Shown: positions 27,894 through 36,919, numbered from the stretch's first letter. The stretch is 64,000 nt of DNA from Streptomyces sp. DH5 (GCF_020873915.1 NZ_JAHWGP010000022.1:1-64000), one strand, 5' to 3'. A program made the numbers and translations. Notes: generated from the letters alone by a model not told the origin.

Positions 27894-28226
27894 GACCCCA
27901 TTCTTCCGCGCCGGGGGCAGCAGGGGCGCGTCGGAACGCGCGGGTGGGAGCGGTGGTGGCCCTGAGGTCTCCCCGTTCCCCCCGTTCACCCGTCGGGGCG
28001 GTGCGGGCTCTGGCACGGCGGGATGCATTGGCCGAGCGTCGCAAGCCTGTCTGAATCAACGGTTACGGCGACATGACGTGCGGGATGCCGGGCGGCGGCT
28101 CGCGGGGGTGGGGTGGGGTGCCGGTGGGCGCGGGTGGGGCGCCGGTGGGGTGCCTCCCGGCGGGGGCGTGAGGGCGGCCCCCGACCCGTGGGGCGGGTGG
28201 GGGCCGCGGCCGTGGTGGAGGGAAGG
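27894..28226. other. ppk upstream region, no gene found
   Basis: This 333-nt gap between ppk and the ABC permease gene holds the ppk promoter. I see no convincing PHO box: GTTCACC occurs at 27984 on the opposite strand, but its partner is 9 nt, not 11 nt, away. The part 28100-28210 is strongly G-rich on the plus strand with repeated GGTGGG blocks. No ORF with typical codon use is found. Confidence 0.5.
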
Positions 28227-29225
28227 TCAGGGGGTGCGGTGGCGCAGGACGCGGAAGGCCGCGTAGGCAAGGAGTGCGGCGACGGCGAGGAGGATGCCGG
28301 AGGCGACGAGCTGGAGCGGCCAGTAGTGGGCGGCGGGGTGGACGTCACGGTAGAAGCTGACGGCGCCCAGGTCGGACAGCGATTTCTCGCACCCGGGCAG
28401 CATGCTGGTGAGGCAGGGAGCGTCCAGCCGGTCGCCGTCGGCGGTCAGCACGCCCTGCCCGGCCCAGATGCCCTCCCCGCGCGGGCCCTCCTGCAGGCTG
28501 GTCACCTCGGTGACCGCGGGCCACAAGTGCGGGAGGGCGGTGTGGACGGCCGCCCACAGCGCCCCGAGCGCGGCCGTGGCCACGGCGAGCGCGGCGACGG
28601 CGCGGCGCAGCACCAGCCCCGCGAGGACGCCGAGGGCCAGTCCGGCCAGGGCGAGGGCCACGGGGACCGTGCCGTTGGCGTAGAAGGTGGGGTAGTGGTT
28701 CCACACCAGGGCGGTGTCGATGCGGTCCCCGGTCCCGGTCCAGGCCAGCCGGTGCAGCAGGGTGAGCAGGCCGGTCGCCGCGAGGGCCGGCACCGCCGGG
28801 AAGGCGAGCCGGGAGGCCAGCCAGCGGGCCGGGGAGACGCCCTGCGTCCAGGCGAGGCGGGCCGTGCCGGACTCCATCTCACGGCCGGTGAGCGAGCCGC
28901 CGGCCCACGCGGCGACCAGGAACGGCACGGCGAGCACGGTGTAGGTCGTGTAGTTGTACACGCCCTTGAAGCGGAAGATGGCGTCCTGGTCGTACGCGCA
29001 GCGCTCGTCGAAGGCGCAGGCGTTGTACTGCTTCCAGGCCGCGGCCGAGGCGTCGGCGAGCGGACCGCCGAGCCACAGCAGCCCCGCTCCGGTCAGCAGC
29101 ACGAGTGCCGCGCCGGCGAGGAGGGCCGGGCGGTGCAGCCGCAGGAGCCAGCGCAGCTGGCGGGGCGCCTGGGCGGGGCCGGTGGTGGTGGTCGCGGCCG
29201 GGACGGTGGTCAGTGTGGCGTTCAC
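28227..29225 (-). CDS. ABC-2 type transporter permease
   Basis: The 332-aa membrane protein has an N-terminal helix after QLRWLLRLHRPALLAG, then about five more helices, with large external loops containing Cys residues (CAFDERCAYD; CLTSMLPGCEK). It is the permease of an exporter whose ATPase gene overlaps its start by 4 nt. The Cys-containing external loops are notable for an ABC-2 permease and may be disulfide-bonded. Control by the YtrA-type repressor encoded upstream suggests induction by envelope stress or a peptide antibiotic; that is inference. Confidence 0.88.
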   Translation of the reverse strand: MNATLTTVPAATTTTGPAQAPRQLRWLLRLHRPALLAGAALVLLTGAGLLWLGGPLADASAAAWKQYNACAFDERCAYDQDAIFRFKGVYNYTTYTVLAVPFLVAAWAGGSLTGREMESGTARLAWTQGVSPARWLASRLAFPAVPALAATGLLTLLHRLAWTGTGDRIDTALVWNHYPTFYANGTVPVALALAGLALGVLAGLVLRRAVAALAVATAALGALWAAVHTALPHLWPAVTEVTSLQEGPRGEGIWAGQGVLTADGDRLDAPCLTSMLPGCEKSLSDLGAVSFYRDVHPAAHYWPLQLVASGILLAVAALLAYAAFRVLRHRTP

Positions 29226-30112
29226 GCGGCGGTCTCCGTGGTGTCGGGCGCCGGGGTGGGGGCGAGGGCGCCGGGGTTGCGCAGGTAGGACAGGACGAGC
29301 TCCTCCAGGGACGGCGTCCCGGTGCGCCAGTCGCCGGGCAGCGGCCCGGCCGGGCGGAGCAGCGCGCTGAGCCGGCGGCCGGTGGTGCGGGACTCCACGA
29401 CCGCGTGCGGGGCCAGGTCAGTCTCCGCCGGGGCGGACACCCGGGTGTGGGCGGCCAGCAGGTCGTCGATCTCACCGGCCAGGCGGACCCGGCCGCCGCC
29501 GATCAGCAGCAGGTGGTCGCAGGAGTCCTCCAGCTCGGCGACGACGTGCGAGGACATCACGATCGTCGTGCCGTGCTCGGCGGCCTGACCCATCAGGACC
29601 CCCATCAGCTCGTGCCGGGCGAGGGGGTCGAGGTCGGCCATCGGCTCGTCCAGGAGCAGCAGTTCGGGCCGTTTGCCCAGGGCCAGGGCGAGGGCGACCC
29701 GGGTGCGCTGGCCGCCGGAGAGCGAGCGGATCCGCGCCCGCGGGTCAAGGCCGCCGCCGGCCACGACCCGGTCGGCGGTGTCCGCGTCCCAGCGGCCCGG
29801 GTTGAGGTCGGCGCCCATGCGCAGCGTCTCGGCGACGCCGAGCTGCGGGTACAGCGGCTTGCCCTGGTCGACGAAGCCGACCCGGGGGCGGGCCGTCGCC
29901 GGGTCCGTGCCGAGGACGGTGACGGTGCCCTCGGTGGGGGCGAGCAGTCCGGCGGCGAGGGCGAGCAGCGTGGACTTGCCCGCGCCGTTGGGGCCGACGA
30001 CGGCGCAGACGCGGCCCGCGGGCAGCCGGAAGGAACAGTCGCGCAGTGCCCAGGCGGCGCGTCGGCCGAAGCGCTTGCCGAGCGCGTCCGCCTCGATGGC
30101 CGGGACGGTCAT
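29222..30112 (-). CDS. ABC transporter ATP-binding protein
   Basis: This 296-aa ATPase has Walker A GPNGAGKST, the signature LSGGQRTRVALALAL and Walker B LLLLDEPMADLDPLA. It powers the ABC-2 permease encoded directly downstream; the genes overlap by 4 nt on both sides (with the GntR gene and the permease gene). The C-terminal 70 residues after the nucleotide-binding domain match those of bacitracin/lantibiotic-type exporters in shape only. Substrate unknown. Confidence 0.93.
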   Translation of the reverse strand: MTVPAIEADALGKRFGRRAAWALRDCSFRLPAGRVCAVVGPNGAGKSTLLALAAGLLAPTEGTVTVLGTDPATARPRVGFVDQGKPLYPQLGVAETLRMGADLNPGRWDADTADRVVAGGGLDPRARIRSLSGGQRTRVALALALGKRPELLLLDEPMADLDPLARHELMGVLMGQAAEHGTTIVMSSHVVAELEDSCDHLLLIGGGRVRLAGEIDDLLAAHTRVSAPAETDLAPHAVVESRTTGRRLSALLRPAGPLPGDWRTGTPSLEELVLSYLRNPGALAPTPAPDTTETAA

Positions 30113-30534
30113 GAAGGGTCTCCCTCAGAGGTCTTCGCGGGTGCGGGGTCCGGCGTGCGCGCCGGGTAGTGCGATGCGAGTACGGCGGTGAAGAGCGCGG
30201 CCACGTCGTCCCGCTCCAGCCCGGTGTCGCGGGCCCGGGACGTCCACTCCTCCAGCTCCGCGCGGAGCGGGGAGTCGGCGGGGGCGGCGCCCAGGGAGCG
30301 CCGTACGAAGGTGCCGAGCCCGCGCCGGGCCTCGACCAGCCCTTCGCGCTCCAGTTCGCGGTAGGCCTTCAGCACGGTGTTGGGGTTGACGGTGGTGGCT
30401 TCGACGACCTCGCGGGCCGTGGGCAGCTTGTCGCCCGGCTCCAGCAGGCCCAGGCGCAGGGCCTGTTTGGTCTGCTGCACGATCTGGACGTAGGTGGCCA
30501 CGCCGGTGTGCCGGTCGATGCGGTAGTCGATCAC
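30109..30534 (-). CDS. GntR-family repressor, YtrA subfamily
   Basis: The 141-aa regulator has a winged-helix domain (PTAREVVEATTVNPNTVLKA, then YRELEREGLVEARRGLGTFV) and only a short C-terminal helical part, which is the YtrA subfamily. YtrA repressors control the ABC transporter genes that follow them, and here the three genes overlap by 4 nt each. It starts at GTG 30534 behind a weak GGGTGG site, which is itself part of the perfect 36-bp inverted repeat at 30541-30576, so binding there would block both transcription and ribosome access. Confidence 0.93.
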   Translation of the reverse strand: MIDYRIDRHTGVATYVQIVQQTKQALRLGLLEPGDKLPTAREVVEATTVNPNTVLKAYRELEREGLVEARRGLGTFVRRSLGAAPADSPLRAELEEWTSRARDTGLERDDVAALFTAVLASHYPARTPDPAPAKTSEGDPS

Positions 30535-30540
30535 GCGGCA

Positions 30541-30576
30541 ACCACCCTTTCACTAATTAAGTAGTGAAAGGGTGGT
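30541..30576. promoter_or_regulatory. Perfect inverted repeat, operator of the YtrA-type repressor
   Basis: Two perfect 15-bp arms, ACCACCCTTTCACTA and TAGTGAAAGGGTGGT, flank the spacer ATTAAG. The core AGTGAAAGGG/CCCTTTCACT and AT-rich centre stand out from the GC-rich surroundings, and the TAATTA-like centre can serve as a -10. It lies 6 nt upstream of the GntR start. YtrA regulators bind such repeats, so this is almost surely its autoregulatory site. Confidence 0.85.
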
Positions 30577-30644
30577 GCAGGGGTGGCCGGAAAGTCAAGC
30601 GATGGTCCCGATCCCGGCGTGAACCGATCGGTGGGGCCCGCCCG

Positions 30645-31053
30645 ATGAGGAGACGTGAGCGGAGAGAGAAGCGACGGGAACTGCTGCGCGCCGTCGCGGC
30701 GGACGGCACCCGGCGCGCCTTCGAGGGGCTGCACCGGCGGTACGCACCGTGGCCGACCGCCCGGATGCGCGGCCGGTGCGCGGACGCGGGCCTCGTCGAC
30801 GCGTCGTGCAGGAGACCCTCCTCGCGGTGTGGCGCGGCACGGCCCGCTACCGGGAGGACACGGCGGGCGCGGACGCCGCGGGACGGCTGTGGCGGATCGC
30901 CTCCCGCCGGCCGGTCGACGCCCTGCGCGGCGCCGGCGCACGCGGTCGGCTGCGGCAGGCGCCGGCGCGGCTGCGGCACCGGGACGAGGCGTCGGCGGAG
31001 GAGCGCGTGCTCGCGGGAGCGGAGCACGGCGACCTCGTCGGCGCGCACCGGTG
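30645..31053 (+). pseudogene. Broken ECF sigma factor gene
   Basis: An ATG at 30645 opens a frame that reads as the start of an ECF sigma factor (RRELLRAVAADGTRRAFEGL, then LHRRYAPW) up to about 30800. There the match moves to another frame (VVQETLLAVWRGTARYRED, then AAGRLWRIASRRPVDALR), as if one base were lost in GTCGACGCGTCGTGC. That second frame carries sigma region 2 to about EERVLAGAEHGDLVGAHR and then stops at 31053; region 4, which reads the -35 element, is missing. The gene can no longer make a working sigma factor. A sequencing error could explain the frameshift but not the missing region 4. Confidence 0.7.
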
Positions 31054-31438
31054 ACTGGGCGGGGGTCGTGGACGGCGTGCGCTCCTTCTCCGGAGGCGGC
31101 GCCGATGAGCGTTTACTGGCCGTGCGTCAGCGGGTCGAGGCGCGCTACGGCCTCGAGGGCGACGCGGCGCTCGCCGCGTCCCCCCGCCCGGCCGTGGTGA
31201 CCGTCGGTACCTCCTGGGGCGGCGACCGGACCCCCGAGTTCGCCGTAGCCGTGGTCCTGGTCACCGCGGTCCTGGTTCCGCTGCTGTGCCCCGAGGACCG
31301 GGCCCTGTTCGTGACCGCGGGGGGACGAGCGGTGGCCGGCCGCCCACGGCCGCTGGACGGTGCTGCTGGGCGTCCCGCTCCTGGCGGGCGCGCTCCGCCT
31401 CACCGAGCCGGTCGGGCGCCGTGCGCCGCGCGGACGGC
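31054..31438 (+). pseudogene. Coding remnant after the broken sigma gene
   Basis: About 385 nt between the sigma fragment and mshD read like protein in two different frames: first a soluble stretch and a hydrophobic segment (FAVAVVLVTAVLVPLLCPED), then in another frame WTVLLGVPLLAGALRLTEP. Neither frame has its own good start. I take it as the eroded remains of a small membrane protein, perhaps one that once worked with the sigma factor. No other feature is seen here. Confidence 0.4.
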
Positions 31439-32398
31439 TCAGGTCTCCGTCCGGTACATCAGGTCCGTCTCGTGGGTGACGAACCCCAGCCGCTCGTAGA
31501 CGGACACGGCGGCCTTGTTGTCGGCGTCGACGTACAGCATCGCCGTCGGCAGGCCCCTGCCCGCCAGGTGCCGCAGACCGATCGTGGTGAGGGACCTGCC
31601 GAGGCCGCCGCCCTGGGCGTCGGGGCTCACCCCGAGGACGTACACCTCGCCGAGCTGTTCCGCCTCGTGCACCTTCGTCCAGTGGAAACCGACGAGCCGG
31701 CTCTCCCCGTCGCCGTCCCCGCCCCGGTCCCCGTGCCCGCGTTCGGCGAGGAAGAACCCCTCCGGGTCGAACCACGGCTCGGCCTTGCGGTCGTCGAGGT
31801 CGCGCTGGGTGAGTGAGCCCTGCTCGGGGTGGTGGGCGAAGGCGGCGGCGTTCACCGCGAGCCAGGCGGCGTCGTCCCGGCCGGGCACGAACGTCCGGAC
31901 GCGCACGCCCTGCGGCAGCACCGGGTCCGGCAGGTCGAGCCCGGCCAAGGGCCGCCGCATCTGGCGCAGTTCCCGGAACAGGGTCAGCCCGAGCACCTGC
32001 GCCAGGTGCCGGGCGGCGGAATGACCGCCGTGCGCCCACACCCGCAGCCGTTTGCCGGAGGCGGCGAGCAGCGCGGACCCGAGCGCCCGCCCGTGCCCGT
32101 TGCCCCGGTGGGACGGGTGCACGACCAACTCGGCGGCCGGCGGCTCCACCGGATCGGTGTCCTCCAACTGGGCGTACCCGACGAGTTCGTCGCCCGCGGA
32201 CAGCAGCAGGTGCGACACCCCTTCGCGCTCGCCGCCGCGCAGTTGCAGCCGCCCCTGTTCGGACACCGCCTGCTGACCGTCCGCCCGGGCGGCCTCCGCG
32301 AGCAGGGCGAGGACCGCCTCCGTCTGCCCGGGGGAGAGCGCGGCGTACGTCTGGAGCGAGCGGGGGCGGCCGGGCCGTGCGAAGTCGTCGCTGGTCAT
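31439..32398 (-). CDS. mshD: Mycothiol synthase MshD
   Basis: This 319-aa enzyme has two GNAT domains. The C-terminal one carries the acetyl-CoA loop (VSPDAQGGGLGRSLTTIGL) and the typical ending YVDADNKAAVSVYERLGF; the N-terminal one has HPSHRGNGHGRALGS. It acetylates Cys-GlcN-Ins in the last step of mycothiol synthesis, the main thiol of actinobacteria. Length and layout match MshD. It is a single gene, divergent from the 5'-nucleotidase gene, with no other msh gene near, which is usual since the pathway is scattered. Confidence 0.93.
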   Translation of the reverse strand: MTSDDFARPGRPRSLQTYAALSPGQTEAVLALLAEAARADGQQAVSEQGRLQLRGGEREGVSHLLLSAGDELVGYAQLEDTDPVEPPAAELVVHPSHRGNGHGRALGSALLAASGKRLRVWAHGGHSAARHLAQVLGLTLFRELRQMRRPLAGLDLPDPVLPQGVRVRTFVPGRDDAAWLAVNAAAFAHHPEQGSLTQRDLDDRKAEPWFDPEGFFLAERGHGDRGGDGDGESRLVGFHWTKVHEAEQLGEVYVLGVSPDAQGGGLGRSLTTIGLRHLAGRGLPTAMLYVDADNKAAVSVYERLGFVTHETDLMYRTET

Positions 32399-32556
32399 GC
32401 CTACGAGGGTAAGGGGACGGTGCGGAAGGGGGCCGCACCACGGACGGCAACGGTGTCAGCGAAAGCTAAACCACCTCGTGACCATGAAGGACCTGTTGCG
32501 CTACGCGCGTTGACTCTAGGCTGCGCCGGTACCCACTCGGACCCTCAGGGGGGCGT

Positions 32557-34383
32557 ATGCCAGCCACATCCCCGGCGCACCAACCGCGCCGAAGCCGCCG
32601 CACCAACCGTCTTCTCGCGACCGCCGCCGGTGTGCTCACCGCCGGCGCGCTGGCCGCCGCCGCCCTGCCCGGGTCGGCGAACGCGGGCGAGAACCACGGG
32701 GACAAGGGGAAGCCGCACGGCCACCCCGGCCGCTACCAGGACGTCCAGCTCCTGTCCTTCAACGACCTGCACGGCAACCTGGAACCCCCGACCGGCTCCT
32801 CCGGCCGGGTCACCGAACTCCAGCCGGACGGCACGACGAAGACCGTCGACGCGGGCGGCGTCGAGTACCTGGCCACGCACCTGCGCGAGGCCCGCGAGGG
32901 CAACCGGTACTCCGTGACCGCCGCCGGCGGTGACATGGTCGGCGCGTCCCCCCTCCTGTCGGGCCTCTTCCACGACGAGCCCACCATCGAGGCGCTCAAC
33001 AAGCTCGACCTGGACGTCTCCTCGGTCGGCAACCACGAGTTCGATGAGGGCGCGCGCGAACTGGCCCGCCTGCAGAACGGCGGCTGCCACCCGGTCGACG
33101 GCTGCTACACGGACAAGAAGTTCAAGGGCGCCGACTTCCCCTACCTGGCGGCCAACGTCCTGGACGACAGGACCAAGAAGCCCCTCCTCAAGCCCTACTG
33201 GGTGTGGAAGAAGAACGGCGTCAAGGTCGGCTTCATCGGCGTGACCCTGGAGGGCACCCCGGACATCGTCTCCGCCGAGGGCGTGCAGGGCCTGTCCTTC
33301 AAGGACGAGGTCGAGACGATCAACAAGTACGCCAGGGAGCTCCAGCGCCAGGGCGTGAAGTCGGTCGTGGCCCTCATCCACGAGGGCGGCTTCCCGGCCT
33401 CCTCCTCCTACAACTACGACTGCGACTCCCCGGGCGCCGGCGACGGCATCTCCGGCCCGATCGCGGACATCGCCAAGAACGTCTCCCCGCAGGTGGACGC
33501 GCTGGTCACCGGCCACACCCACGCGGCGTACGCCTGCACCATCCCCGACCCGGCGGGCAAGCCCCGTACGGTCACCTCGGCCGCGTCCTTCGGCCGCCTC
33601 TACACGGACACCACGCTGACGTACGACCGCTGGACGGGCGACATCGCCCGTACGGCCGTGAAGTCCGCGAACCACGTCGTCACCCGGGACGTCCGCAAGG
33701 CGCCCGACATGACGCGCCTGATCGACCAGTGGAACACCCTCGCCGCCCCCATCGGCAACCGCCCGATCGGCTACATCTCCGGCGACATCGTCAAGGACGG
33801 CACGGAGTCCCCGCTGGGTGACCTCATCGCCGACGCCCAACTCGCCTACGGCCGCACCCTGGACGCGGAGACCGACCTGGCCCTGATGAACCCCGGCGGC
33901 ATCCGCGCCCCCCTCACCCACGCGGCGAGCGGCGGCGAGGGCGACGGCGTGGTCACCTTCGCCGAGGCCTTCACCGTCCAGCCGTTCGCCAACACGGTCA
34001 ACCTCCAGGACTTCACCGGCGCCCAGCTGATCCAGGCCCTGAAGGAGCAGGTCAGCGGCGCGAACGCGGCGGCCCCGAAGATCCTCCAGATCTCCTCCGG
34101 CCTGACCTACACCCTGGACCTGACCAAGTCGGGCGCGGACCGCGTCGTCACGGACTCGATCCTGCTCGACGGCTCACCCATCGACCCGTCCGCCACCTAC
34201 CGCGTCGCGACGAACAGCTTCCTCGCGGGCGGCGGCGACGGCTTCCCGACCCTGGGCGAGGGCACCGACGACCTGGTCGGCGAGGACGACCTGACGGCCC
34301 TCGAGCAGTACCTGACGGCCAACTCCTCGGCCACCACCCCGCTCGCCCCGCCGGCGGCGGACCGCATCACCATCGTGCAGTAA
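32557..34383 (+). CDS. Secreted 5'-nucleotidase / UshA-like
   Basis: The 608-aa protein has a signal peptide with a basic start (RRSRRTNRLL, possibly twin-arginine) ending near ANA-GEN. The N-terminal metallophosphatase domain shows LLSFNDLHGNLE, SVGNHEFDEG and GHTHAAYAC; the C-terminal domain shows NPGGIRAPL and a GGGDGF substrate loop. It should release phosphate from nucleotides outside the cell. In S. coelicolor an equivalent gene is counted among phosphate-starvation genes, from memory; I find no clear PHO box in the 158 nt upstream here. A long hairpin follows the stop. Confidence 0.94.
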   Translation: MPATSPAHQPRRSRRTNRLLATAAGVLTAGALAAAALPGSANAGENHGDKGKPHGHPGRYQDVQLLSFNDLHGNLEPPTGSSGRVTELQPDGTTKTVDAGGVEYLATHLREAREGNRYSVTAAGGDMVGASPLLSGLFHDEPTIEALNKLDLDVSSVGNHEFDEGARELARLQNGGCHPVDGCYTDKKFKGADFPYLAANVLDDRTKKPLLKPYWVWKKNGVKVGFIGVTLEGTPDIVSAEGVQGLSFKDEVETINKYARELQRQGVKSVVALIHEGGFPASSSYNYDCDSPGAGDGISGPIADIAKNVSPQVDALVTGHTHAAYACTIPDPAGKPRTVTSAASFGRLYTDTTLTYDRWTGDIARTAVKSANHVVTRDVRKAPDMTRLIDQWNTLAAPIGNRPIGYISGDIVKDGTESPLGDLIADAQLAYGRTLDAETDLALMNPGGIRAPLTHAASGGEGDGVVTFAEAFTVQPFANTVNLQDFTGAQLIQALKEQVSGANAAAPKILQISSGLTYTLDLTKSGADRVVTDSILLDGSPIDPSATYRVATNSFLAGGGDGFPTLGEGTDDLVGEDDLTALEQYLTANSSATTPLAPPAADRITIVQ

Positions 34384-34394
34384 CCCTGTCCGAC

Positions 34395-34434
34395 GGGGCC
34401 GGTACGGGACGACAGCACGTCCCGTACCGGCCCC
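34395..34434 (+). terminator. Terminator of the 5'-nucleotidase gene
   Basis: A perfect 16-bp stem (GGGGCCGGTACGGGAC and its complement) closes an 8-nt loop, starting 11 nt after the stop codon. It separates this gene from the convergent DUF1737 gene. Confidence 0.9.
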
Positions 34435-34487
34435 GCCGTGTGTCCGGCCGGAGGAAGGCCGGAGGCGGGCGGGGTGCAGCAACGTGA

Positions 34488-34676
34488 TCAGTGCACCTGG
34501 TCGCTCCACACCACAGCCTGCGCGACGATCACCCGCTCACCGTCGAACGTGACGGCAGGCCCTTCGTGCAGCCTGTACCCCATCTCCAGCGCCTCGCTCA
34601 CCCGGCGACAGAACGCCGCGTCATCGGGACCGGTCAGTACGCGGTAGACGGGCAGCCCGTCCGGTGGTGTCGACAT
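34488..34676 (-). CDS. DUF1737-domain small protein
   Basis: This 62-aa protein fits DUF1737: VYRVLTGPDDAAFCRRVSEA near the N-terminus, then MGYRLHEGPAVTFDG and a short final strand (VIVAQAVVW). It has no signal or membrane segment. The start at ATG 34676 leaves a compact domain; longer upstream frames are not protein-like. Function of the family is unknown. The gene stands alone between the 5'-nucleotidase and pectinase genes, in the opposite direction to the former. Confidence 0.8.
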   Translation of the reverse strand: MSTPPDGLPVYRVLTGPDDAAFCRRVSEALEMGYRLHEGPAVTFDGERVIVAQAVVWSDQVH

Positions 34677-34780
34677 GCGCCCACCGTGCCACGGGGCACG
34701 GGAACGCCGGCCCCGACGGGTCGTCCCCGGGGACACGGAGACGACGCGGGGCCGGTCATCGCCGCCGCGACCGGATGGGG

Positions 34781-36844
34781 TCAGGACGCCGTCGGGGTCC
34801 AGCCGGACAGCCAGTCGGTGATCTCCTGGTCGGCCGCCTGGGTGTCGGTCAGGTGGGGGCGGTTGCTGCTCGCCGGGCCGGAGCCGGGGCCGGTGTTGCG
34901 GTACTCGGCGAAGCGGTCGTCCTTCCAGGAGAAGCCGCTCATGTCGGTCCACGGCGTGGTGCGGATCGCGGCGCTGAGCGTGGTGTTGCGGACGGTGGTC
35001 TGCGGGTCGAGGGAGGCGTCGCCGCCGGCGTGCCAGGGGCGGCCGAGGTAGAAGCTGCGGTCGGAGACGTCGCCGTTGACGGTGGAGTTGGCGATGAGGA
35101 AGCCCTTGCGGTTCGCCGCCGTGCTCGGGGCCGTGACGTAGCCGGCGGAGGTGCCGTCCCAGCGCTTCTTCAGGGTGATGACCGAGCGGTCGATGACCGC
35201 CGTGGCCCGGCCGAAGACGAAGTCGACGTTCCCGACGACGTAGGAGTTGGTGACGTGGACCCGGCCCAGTTTGTCCTTGGCGGCCGTGTCGAGGAGGAGG
35301 GTGTCCTGGTCGCCCTCGACGATGACGCCGTCGAGGAGGATCCTGTCGGCGGCCGTGCGCAGGGCGACCGCCTGGTGGCCGGAGAGTGACTGGTTGGCCC
35401 TCTCGTCGAAGTCGTTGGAGATCGTCAGGTTGCGGGCCTGGAAGTCGTCGGCCTCGACGGCGACCGTGGCGCTGCCGGAGGTGCCGTAGGTGCCGGAGCC
35501 GTCCGGCTTGCGTGTGCCGGCCGCGTTGTCGAAGACGATGACGGTGTCCTTGCGGCTGCCGCCCGTGCCCTGGAAGGTGACGTGCGGCTTGTTGGACGGG
35601 ACCTTGACCGTCTCGCGGTACGTGCCGGGCTTGATGGAGACGACGACACGGGAGGGGTTGTCGGCGGGTATCGCGTTCACCGCGGCCTGGACCGTCCGGT
35701 ACTGGCCGGTGCCGTCCTTGGCGACGGTGAGCGTCTTGGCGGCCGCGGCCTTCGTGGACGCCGCGGCCGCGGTGGTGCCGATGGTGGTGCGCGGGCCCGT
35801 GCCCGACTTGAGCAGCGACGGCACGTCCGCCGCCTTGTCGAGCGTGTACGGGTAGTACGCCTTCGGGTCGAACGCCGTACCGCCGCTCTCGTTGCGGCCC
35901 GACGTGCCGGAGAAGACGTTCCCGCGCTGCACGATCGTCGCCGTCGCGTCCTTGATGACCGGGTTCCTCATGCCCTGGAAGTAGCTGTTCTCCAGGACCA
36001 TCCGGGTGCCGCCGCGCGAGTAGTTGCCGTAGGAGGAGGTGATACCCGTGTTCGCGACGTCCTCGAGGAAGTTGTTGTAGAGGTGCGCGTGGGCGGCGTT
36101 GTCCGTGGAGGGGTTGCGCTGCTCGGTCTCGCGGATCCAGTTGTGGTGGATGGTGATGTCCGTGGTGACGTTCTCGGTCCAGCCGATGCCGAAGGTCTTG
36201 TTGTTCCGGCTGAGCTTGTTCCAGGAGACCGTCACGTAGGTGCTGTCCTTGCGGACGTCGATCAGTCCGTCCGCCATGTTCCGCAGGTCGTTGTGGTCGA
36301 TCCAGACGTGGTGGGCGCCGTCCATCTGGATCGCGTCGAAGTCGTGCTCCTTGTCGTTCCAGACGCCCTGGTAGGCGTCCCGGATCGTCAGGTTGCGGAT
36401 GATCACGTTGTGCACGCCCCGGCCGAGGAAGAAGCCCCCGCCGACGATGTGGCCGGAGGTGCCGGAGCCCACGATCGTCTTGTCGGAGGCGACCTTGATC
36501 TCCTTGCCGACCGGGTTCATGGTGATCGCCCCGGCGACGACGATGACGTACGGCTCGGCGGCGGTGGCGTACCTCTCCAGCTCCGCCTGCGTCCGCACGG
36601 TGACGGTCCGCCCGTCCCGGCCGCCGTAGGTGCCGTTCTGGCCGAGCGCGTCGACGGAGGCGAAGCCGTCGGCGGTGGCGGTGGCCCAGGCGGGGGCCGC
36701 CGCGGCGGGCGCGGCGGTCGCCCGCGGGGAGACGAAGTCGGTGCCGTACATCGTGACTCCGGCGCCGGCCAGGGCCAGGGGCAGGCCGACGGCCAGGAGC
36801 CTGGCGGGCCTGCGGTGCCGGGCCCTGCTGCGGTGCTCGCTCAT
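34781..36844 (-). CDS. Secreted pectate lyase-pectinesterase fusion
   Basis: The 687-aa secreted enzyme joins two pectin-cutting domains. After a Tat/Sec-type signal (RHRRPARLLAVG) comes a family PL1 pectate lyase (about 55-330; WIDHNDL, ADGLIDVRKDSTYVTVSWN, and RNP near 243). An Ala/Thr/Lys linker leads to a CE8 pectin methylesterase (about 370-655; Q491, D514 in GDQDT, D541 in GNVDFVFG and R602 in GRPW, the catalytic set). One protein could thus demethylate pectin and cleave it. The start at ATG 36844 gives a normal signal peptide. Such fusions are not the rule; most streptomycetes have the two activities on separate proteins. Confidence 0.93.
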   Translation of the reverse strand: MSEHRSRARHRRPARLLAVGLPLALAGAGVTMYGTDFVSPRATAAPAAAAPAWATATADGFASVDALGQNGTYGGRDGRTVTVRTQAELERYATAAEPYVIVVAGAITMNPVGKEIKVASDKTIVGSGTSGHIVGGGFFLGRGVHNVIIRNLTIRDAYQGVWNDKEHDFDAIQMDGAHHVWIDHNDLRNMADGLIDVRKDSTYVTVSWNKLSRNNKTFGIGWTENVTTDITIHHNWIRETEQRNPSTDNAAHAHLYNNFLEDVANTGITSSYGNYSRGGTRMVLENSYFQGMRNPVIKDATATIVQRGNVFSGTSGRNESGGTAFDPKAYYPYTLDKAADVPSLLKSGTGPRTTIGTTAAAASTKAAAAKTLTVAKDGTGQYRTVQAAVNAIPADNPSRVVVSIKPGTYRETVKVPSNKPHVTFQGTGGSRKDTVIVFDNAAGTRKPDGSGTYGTSGSATVAVEADDFQARNLTISNDFDERANQSLSGHQAVALRTAADRILLDGVIVEGDQDTLLLDTAAKDKLGRVHVTNSYVVGNVDFVFGRATAVIDRSVITLKKRWDGTSAGYVTAPSTAANRKGFLIANSTVNGDVSDRSFYLGRPWHAGGDASLDPQTTVRNTTLSAAIRTTPWTDMSGFSWKDDRFAEYRNTGPGSGPASSNRPHLTDTQAADQEITDWLSGWTPTAS

Positions 36845-36919
36845 GCGGTGATCCGTTCCGTGCGGGGGAGGGGACGACGTTCGGTCGCCGCCCGGCACGG
36901 AAAGGTTGCCGTCCGGCCG

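Noticed and set aside
27975-27990. GTTCACC-type sequence upstream of ppk as a PHO box
   Set aside because: The neighbouring unit is 9 nt away rather than 11, matches poorly and lies on the strand opposite to ppk.
25372-28059. Open frame of 895 codons overlapping ppk in another frame of the same strand
   Set aside because: The product is almost only Arg, Pro, Gly and Ala and has no family pattern, while ppk shows all catalytic residues.
32400-32556. PHO box for the 5'-nucleotidase gene
   Set aside because: No pair of GTTCACC-like 11-nt repeats is present; GTTGCGC and GTTGACT there are too divergent and 14 nt apart.
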